Of a stretch of DNA of 10,399 nucleotides, positions 6,811 through 10,399 are shown one piece after another. How positions within the stretch are numbered: position 1 is the stretch's first letter; every line of letters starts with the position of its first letter. The translations under genes and the position numbers were made by a program. Source of the stretch: Acholeplasmataceae bacterium UBA5769 (GTDB lineage: Bacteria > Bacillota_I > Bacilli_A > Acholeplasmatales > Acholeplasmataceae). Below the pieces are notes generated by a model. It did no database searches. It saw nothing but the letters and a program-made list of their open reading frames with translations, and had not been told where the DNA came from. The DNA lies in assembly GCA_002418725.1 (NCBI GenBank), contig DIER01000044.1, positions 1 through 10,399 of the forward strand, in the 5' to 3' direction.

Positions 6811-7014
6811 TCATTTATAAGTCGACTGCTTGTTTCAGACTAAAAGTGCAAAATTATACTATTACTAAGAATTTCAGTGAAATATCTTATTACTCGACAT
6901 ACTCGAGATAAACCTTTCGAGATTAATCTCTCAAATGTAACATGGGTAAGACTATAGAGTTAGGCGGATTTTGATTTACACATCGCTTTATGATAACAAT
7001 TGGTTTTTAATGGT
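6811..7014. other. Non-coding stretch rich in short repeats
   Basis: I find no credible gene here; the reading frames are short and lack ribosome binding sites. It holds a -10-like TATACT (6855-6860), an imperfect inverted repeat around ATTTC-agt-GAAAT (6867-6888), a tandem 9-mer TACTCGACA/TACTCGAGA (6891-6908), a further TCGAGAT copy (6917-6923) and a perfect 12-bp palindrome (6919-6930). The last part before the promoter (6931-7014) shows nothing I can name. It could be a regulatory region for the next gene, or the scar of an insertion. Confidence 0.5.
6891..6930. repeat. Cluster of CTCGA-type repeats and a 12-bp palindrome
   Basis: TACTCGACA (6891-6899) and TACTCGAGA (6900-6908) are adjacent 9-bp copies with one mismatch. 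TCGAGAT recurs at 6903-6909 and 6917-6923, and GAGATTAATCTC at 6919-6930 is a perfect palindrome. Such spacing suits binding sites for a dimeric regulator, roughly 85-110 bp upstream of the -35 of the next gene. Confidence 0.45.
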
Positions 7015-7034
7015 TGGTTAGTAGTACAAAACCA
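7001..7034. repeat. Inverted repeat spanning the -35 of the PH/SHOCT gene
   Basis: TGGTTTT (7001-7007) and AAAACCA (7028-7034) are perfect 7-bp inverted repeats with a 20-nt centre that contains the proposed -35 (7015-7020). Its position suggests an operator; the arms are short enough that chance cannot be excluded. Confidence 0.4.
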
Positions 7035-7043
7035 TGATAGTAT
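7015..7043 (+). promoter_or_regulatory. Probable promoter of the PH/SHOCT gene
   Basis: TTGGTT (7015-7020) and TAGTAT (7038-7043, 4 of 6 to consensus) are separated by 17 bp, with TG at 7035-7036 making an extended -10. Transcription would start near 7050, just ahead of the GAGGTG ribosome binding site (7056-7061). Confidence 0.5.
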
Positions 7044-7065
7044 AGAAAAAATAACGAGGTGAACC

Positions 7066-8061
7066 ATGAATATGTTTAATCAAGACAAACTGATGAGTCA
7101 GTTTGAAAAGTTTGATAGTTTTTTGAGATCAACTTATAACGATTATGAACCAATATTTAAAATTTTAGGGAACAATAATGGTCAAAATGCTGCTGTTGTA
7201 TTTTTACAAAATGGAGAACTCATCATAGGCAATTATATGGATATCTTGTTAACTAAAGTAAGAGTTCATAAAAAAATCACGTTTGATGAGATTGAAGAGA
7301 TTGTGCTTTTCAAGAATTCCTTCATCATAACTTTTAATTCCGATTTACAAATATCTGTTTTACAAGGTAAAGTGCAAAGTTATATCACATCTAGCTCTTT
7401 TAGTGCCTTATACAATAGTTCTGAGTATGAGTCCGTTAAGGAATATCTTGTTAATCACCCTAAAGCAGCTCATCTTTTAGATATTTTTGATAGAGATATC
7501 ACTCTCACAGACATAAATGAGTATAAAAAAACAAGTAAACATAAACAAAAAGAGAAAGAAATCCTCTCTGTCGCTGAAGTTGAAAACAAACTTAGAAGCA
7601 ACCAAGAAGTAGTATTCAATAGATATGTAACGGTGAGAATTGATGACTCATCTATTACCATTTCGAGACCCAAAAATTTCGAATTCCGAAATAATAATGC
7701 TGATGGAGATAATAAGTTGTTCTTTAAGAACATTGTTGGATATCGTGAAGAAGCATATTTTTGTTTTCGAATTCAAGTTGCTGGAGTAGCCAACGAAAAA
7801 AGTGGTGGTGTCATGAATTTGCGACTCATATACGATCCATATACTGTTGTAGCGGCAGAGAAAAAAAAGCACTATTTAGTTGCACTTAAAAACGTCCTTG
7901 ATGAAAAAATGAACAGACAATCGCAACCTGTAGTTACCGAAAGAATTGTAAACACTTCGGATAAATACGATAAGTTGATAAAATTAAAAGCACTTTTGGA
8001 TAATGGGATATTAACACAAGATGAATATGATACTGAGAAAGCCAAATTATTAAGCGAGTAG
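7066..8061 (+). CDS. PH-like domain protein with C-terminal SHOCT motif
   Basis: This 331-residue, soluble protein has no signal peptide or membrane helix. Residues about 50-110 (from GELIIGNYMDILL) and about 185-285 (from NRYVTVRIDDSSITISR) each read as strand-rich segments ending in a helix, resembling bacterial PH-like domains. A Lys-rich linker (about 154-165) separates them. The last 32 residues (300-331), with LKALLDNGILTQDEYDTEKAKLL, are a clear SHOCT short C-terminal domain, a helical module found at the ends of many otherwise unrelated proteins and thought to mediate oligomerisation or targeting. No enzyme motif is visible. GAGGTG at 7056-7061 supports the ATG at 7066; a second ATG at 7072 is possible. 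Six consecutive lines inside the gene average about 29% GC, against about 38-40% in neighbours, suggesting separate origin or recent gain. Domain identities rest on pattern and are secure only for SHOCT. Confidence 0.85.
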   Translation: MNMFNQDKLMSQFEKFDSFLRSTYNDYEPIFKILGNNNGQNAAVVFLQNGELIIGNYMDILLTKVRVHKKITFDEIEEIVLFKNSFIITFNSDLQISVLQGKVQSYITSSSFSALYNSSEYESVKEYLVNHPKAAHLLDIFDRDITLTDINEYKKTSKHKQKEKEILSVAEVENKLRSNQEVVFNRYVTVRIDDSSITISRPKNFEFRNNNADGDNKLFFKNIVGYREEAYFCFRIQVAGVANEKSGGVMNLRLIYDPYTVVAAEKKKHYLVALKNVLDEKMNRQSQPVVTERIVNTSDKYDKLIKLKALLDNGILTQDEYDTEKAKLLSE

Positions 8062-8066
8062 TGATT

Positions 8067-8109
8067 GATTTTTATCATCGTTTTTTATGAGATAAAACGA
8101 TTAAAAATC
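8067..8109. terminator. Long AT-rich hairpin after the PH/SHOCT gene
   Basis: GATTTTTA (8067-8074) pairs with TAAAAATC (8102-8109) and ATCGTTTT (8077-8084) with AAAACGAT (8094-8101). This makes a 16-bp stem with a 2-nt bulge (8075-8076) and a 9-nt loop, starting 5 nt after the stop codon. No T tract follows on the + strand, so it is an imperfect terminator; it may protect the mRNA 3' end. The right arm can also pair locally as ACGATT/AATCGT (8097-8111). Confidence 0.6.
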
Positions 8110-8143
8110 GTCATCATTCGCATGATTCTTTAGGTTATTGTTT

Positions 8144-8172
8144 TTGGCTTGAAGATACATTTATGGTATGAT
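8144..8172 (+). promoter_or_regulatory. Promoter of the Sel1-repeat gene
   Basis: TTGGCT (8144-8149, 4 of 6) and TATGAT (8167-8172, 5 of 6) are separated by 17 bp, with TG at 8164-8165 giving an extended -10. Transcription would start near 8179, so the leader is only about 13 nt and begins almost at the GGAG ribosome binding site (8180-8183). Confidence 0.7.
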
Positions 8173-8191
8173 ATAGCATGGAGTTGATCAT

Positions 8192-9454
8192 ATGAACGCA
8201 CAAACACATTATCAAGCAGGTTTAAACCATTATCTTTTAAATACCCCTAAAAAGAACATCATGGTAGCCATTGAACACTTTAGTCAAGCGGTAGCTTTAG
8301 GGCATGCTGATGCTCATTACTTTTTAGGTCGCTTTTATGGATTAGGAGATGGTATTTCCATTGACTTTGGGAAAGCCAAAGAACATTACGAGAAGGGCTA
8401 TGCTTTAGGATCTTATAAATGCGGTTATGCTTTAGGTTTGATGTATCATACAGGCATGGGCATCGAAAAGGATGAAGCATTAGCCAAAACATATTTTAAT
8501 CAAAATTATGATATCTTACTTTCAGAAGCTAACGCGAAAGATCCCGTCAGTATGCATATCTTAGGGACATACTATTATTATGGTTTTTCAGTCCAACGCT
8601 ACATCTTTAAAGCGATGGAGTGGTTTATCAAAGCAGCCGATTTAGGTTATAGTGATTCACAGTATATGCTAGGTATGATCTATGAAACGATTGGTCATGA
8701 AGAAAATGAAACCAAAAAAGCGAATCATTATTATGAACTTGCAGCAAAGCAAGATCACCCCTATGCCCTTTATGCTTTAGGTATCAACGCACTAGAGGTG
8801 GAACGCTATAAAGAAGCCGTTCTATACTTGGAAAGAGCTGCAAATCAGCAATATGCGCTCGCTTCTTACACGCTTGCGATGTATTATCATGAAAAGGAAG
8901 CGAAATACCCCCTAAAGGCATTTGAGTGGTTTATGGTTGCTGCCAAACAAAATCACACAGAAGCAGAGTATTATGTTGGTCTCTACTATCAAAATGGCAA
9001 AGGTGTTCCTCAAAACATTGAGCAAGCCATTCATTGGTATGAAAGAGCAGCGTTAAAGAAAAACAAAAATGCGCTTTATCATTTAGCGATGATTTTAATC
9101 AAACAAGAAAACAAGGATTTTCCAACCATCGCTAAGCTTTTAGAACAAGCTGCCAAACTTGATCACCCGAATGCACAGTATAATCTTGCGGTGATGTATC
9201 AAAAAGGTGATGGTGTCGAAGCGGATATGCAAAAGTCTTTGTTCTGGTATGAAAAAGCAGCTGAAGCAGGGCTTGCTATTGCACAGTATAATTTAGGGAT
9301 GCTCTATTTTGAAGGTGCTGTTATCCCTAAGGATGAAGCAAAAGCTAAAGCATTATGGCAAAAAGCAGCAAACCAAGGATTGGAGGCTGCAGTGAAATTG
9401 ATGTATTCCATCAACAACTATGAAAAACTGCAGAAATCATCATGGCAATCTTAA
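8192..9454 (+). CDS. Sel1-like repeat protein
   Basis: This 420-residue protein is almost entirely Sel1-like (TPR-related) repeats, which stack as helix pairs into a curved solenoid used to bind other proteins. I count about 11 units: 1-37, 38-73, 74-116, 117-152, 153-188, 189-220, 221-254, 255-290, 291-324, 325-360 and 361-396, then a 24-residue tail. The best copies show ALG-x2-Y-x2-G-x-GV and a final KAA-x2-G (for example 255-290 and 325-360). Units 6, 7 and 9 have lost the glycine loop and are shortened, so they are closer to plain TPRs. There is no signal peptide, membrane helix or catalytic domain, so it should be a cytoplasmic adaptor. GGAG at 8180-8183 supports the ATG. Its end overlaps the next gene by 13 nt, so the small membrane protein is a plausible partner. 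The binding target is unknown. Confidence 0.92.
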   Translation: MNAQTHYQAGLNHYLLNTPKKNIMVAIEHFSQAVALGHADAHYFLGRFYGLGDGISIDFGKAKEHYEKGYALGSYKCGYALGLMYHTGMGIEKDEALAKTYFNQNYDILLSEANAKDPVSMHILGTYYYYGFSVQRYIFKAMEWFIKAADLGYSDSQYMLGMIYETIGHEENETKKANHYYELAAKQDHPYALYALGINALEVERYKEAVLYLERAANQQYALASYTLAMYYHEKEAKYPLKAFEWFMVAAKQNHTEAEYYVGLYYQNGKGVPQNIEQAIHWYERAALKKNKNALYHLAMILIKQENKDFPTIAKLLEQAAKLDHPNAQYNLAVMYQKGDGVEADMQKSLFWYEKAAEAGLAIAQYNLGMLYFEGAVIPKDEAKAKALWQKAANQGLEAAVKLMYSINNYEKLQKSSWQS

Positions 9455-9720
9455 AATATAGCTATCTTGTCTTTGGCGTTATTTTTTACGGGTTCATCAA
9501 TTATATATCCTACACCATGCCCAACTTTGAAGGTGAACTCCGCATGAAAATACTTTTTAGTGGGTTGTCTTTGATCTTGTTGGTCTTAGATTATGTGATT
9601 ATCTTGAAAGCAGAAATCATCTTTAAAAGACCTTTCACTTCGTTTTCAACGTATGCGAAAATCATGTTTTATATCGGAGTCTTTGTGATCCCTATCATCA
9701 GTTTATACTATCAATCATGA
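9442..9720 (+). CDS. Small three-helix membrane protein coupled to the Sel1 gene
   Basis: This 92-residue protein matches no family I recognise. It has three hydrophobic segments (about 8-26, 37-55 and 74-90) with short charged loops, and no catalytic or metal-binding motif. Its ATG lies inside the end of the Sel1 gene, overlapping it by 13 nt in another frame, and no clear Shine-Dalgarno is present. Translation is therefore probably coupled to termination on the upstream gene. The stop codon TGA lies inside the left arm of the terminator, so the two genes form a closed unit. It could anchor the Sel1 protein to the membrane; this is inference from gene order only. That it is a real gene is supported by the membrane profile and the terminator placement. 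Confidence 0.72.
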   Translation: MAILKYSYLVFGVIFYGFINYISYTMPNFEGELRMKILFSGLSLILLVLDYVIILKAEIIFKRPFTSFSTYAKIMFYIGVFVIPIISLYYQS

Positions 9721-9752
9721 TGCGAAAGTGTCATGATTTTTTTATTTTTTTT
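9714..9752 (+). terminator. Rho-independent terminator with GAAA tetraloop
   Basis: Positions 9714-9723 pair with 9728-9737 over 10 bp (including two G-T wobbles) around a GAAA loop at 9724-9727. Two T runs follow, 9737-9743 and 9745-9752. The left arm contains the last two codons and the TGA of the preceding gene. This is the clearest terminator in the window and ends the Sel1 operon. Confidence 0.93.
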
Positions 9753-9775
9753 GTTTCATATAGGCATGTTTGAGT

Positions 9776-9781
9776 TATCAT
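9776..9781 (+). promoter_or_regulatory. Possible -10 of the last gene
   Basis: TATCAT lies 35 nt before the ATG at 9816 and matches the -10 used at 5832-5837. The only -35-like sequence, TTGTTT at 9751-9756, sits in the terminator T tract at a long 19-bp spacing, and there is no TGn. A promoter is required after the strong terminator, but its exact place is uncertain. Confidence 0.4.
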
Positions 9782-9815
9782 TAAAATAAATCACATTGAT
9801 CACAGGGAGAATAAC

Positions 9816-10399
9816 ATGCAGATTGAACCTAAAAAGATAGCACACATTTACAGTGTTGCGAGATACATCATTTACGCGATGATTGGTCTGATTGGTTTAC
9901 AAATCATCGTCTATGTGTTAATGCCACCACCAGAGACTGCATATGAGTTTATAGAAATGTTTCGGTCTAGCACATTTAAAGGTTTGTTAAGCTTAGATTT
10001 ACTTTACATGATCAACAATGCCTTGCTGATCATAATCTATTTCGCATTCTCTTTGTTTATGATGAAGAAAAAACCTTTATTAGCAATCATTGCTTTTGTG
10101 GTTGGAATCATCGGGATCGCCTGTTATTATGCGTCAAATCCAGCGTTTGAGTTTTATTTTCTTGCTCAAAAATATGCTTTAGCGACGGGTGCAGAACGTC
10201 TCTATTTAGAGTACATCGGTGAAGGTTTGCTGCTACAATATAAAGGGACAGCATTTATCAGTTACTATATCTTTAATGCGATCGCTTTATACCTTTATGC
10301 GGTGATCTTACTTTATATGAAAGAAGTACCAAGAAGGGTTCCGGTTTTTGCTTTTATGTCCGCTATCTTGATGTCTATTCCTTCATCTTTTGGTCTTCT
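9816..10399 (+). CDS. Polytopic membrane protein, DUF4386-like (cut by window end)
   Basis: An open frame starts at ATG 9816, 6 nt after GGGAG (9805-9809), and runs out of the window after 194 complete codons without a stop, so it is partial at the 3' side. The protein begins MQIEPKKIAHIYSVARYI and has about five hydrophobic helices so far (roughly 17-36, 60-82, 88-105, 148-168 and 177-194). Between helices 3 and 4 it carries ALATGAERLYLEYIGEGLLL followed by YKGTAF and SYYIFN. This resembles the soluble loop of DUF4386-type and related uncharacterised membrane proteins, where an A-GEA-like motif and a GT-F-SY motif recur. That match is from memory. No function is known to me for these proteins. 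The preceding terminator makes it a separate transcription unit. Confidence 0.85.
   Translation, partial: MQIEPKKIAHIYSVARYIIYAMIGLIGLQIIVYVLMPPPETAYEFIEMFRSSTFKGLLSLDLLYMINNALLIIIYFAFSLFMMKKKPLLAIIAFVVGIIGIACYYASNPAFEFYFLAQKYALATGAERLYLEYIGEGLLLQYKGTAFISYYIFNAIALYLYAVILLYMKEVPRRVPVFAFMSAILMSIPSSFGL

Noticed and set aside
6891..6930. CRISPR-like repeat array
   Set aside because: The repeat units are 7-9 bp and adjacent or 14 bp apart, with no regular spacers; no cas gene is near.
6942..6974. Short 10-codon frame in the intergenic region
   Set aside because: No ribosome binding site, very short, and no recognisable content.
7470..8078. Minus-strand frames opposite the PH/SHOCT gene
   Set aside because: They are typical antisense shadows of an AT-rich gene, mutually overlapping and without ribosome binding sites.
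6785..8109. A complete mobile element around the PH/SHOCT gene
   Set aside because: The two border hairpins are unrelated in sequence, I see no terminal inverted repeats or target duplication, and no transposase or integrase is present.
7066..9720. A defence system built from the PH/SHOCT, Sel1 and small membrane proteins
   Set aside because: The PH/SHOCT gene has separate signals and different composition from the Sel1 pair, and no nuclease, NTPase, toxin or other effector motif is visible in any of them.

Overview
The window looks like a chromosomal segment of a low-GC Gram-positive bacterium, most likely a Mollicute of the Acholeplasma group. The coding DNA is AT-rich (about 38-40% GC in the lines I counted by hand). 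UvrB and the other housekeeping proteins are Firmicute/Tenericute-like. TGA is used as a stop in at least two genes and Trp is encoded by TGG, so the standard code applies, as in Acholeplasma and unlike Mycoplasma or Spiroplasma. The placement is inference from sequence character; I could not run a search.

All genes lie on the + strand. Region 1 (1-1462): a divergent pyruvate kinase with its own extended -10 promoter, a small leader hairpin and a strong terminator with a TTCG loop. Region 2 (about 1497-5845): a tightly packed three-gene run of a Na+/phosphate cotransporter-PhoU fusion, excinuclease subunit UvrB, and a GDSL/SGNH hydrolase starting 1 nt after the uvrB stop. Region 3 (5809-6810): a single gene for a membrane protein with a predicted zinc-binding Cys/His cluster and about four membrane helices, ending at a 10-bp hairpin. 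Region 4 (6811-8109): a 286-nt repeat-rich intergenic stretch followed by a PH-like/SHOCT-domain gene of visibly lower GC (about 29% in six lines counted), ending at a long AT-rich hairpin. This is the most accessory-looking part. Region 5 (8144-9752): a protein made almost entirely of Sel1-like repeats, overlapped by 13 nt by a small three-helix membrane protein, closed by a very clear terminator with a GAAA tetraloop. Region 6 (9776-10399): the start of a polytopic membrane protein resembling the DUF4386 group, cut by the window edge.

The genes do not form one pathway. Pyruvate kinase serves the end of glycolysis, the transporter moves phosphate, UvrB acts in nucleotide excision repair, and the SGNH protein probably cleaves an acyl or acetyl ester. 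The other four are of unknown function. I see no CRISPR array, transposase, integrase, tRNA or rRNA, and no complete undescribed system. The best candidates for follow-up are the low-GC PH/SHOCT island with its structured borders, the strong GAAA-loop hairpin inside the SGNH coding sequence, the Cys/His-cluster membrane protein, and the Sel1 plus three-helix protein pair.
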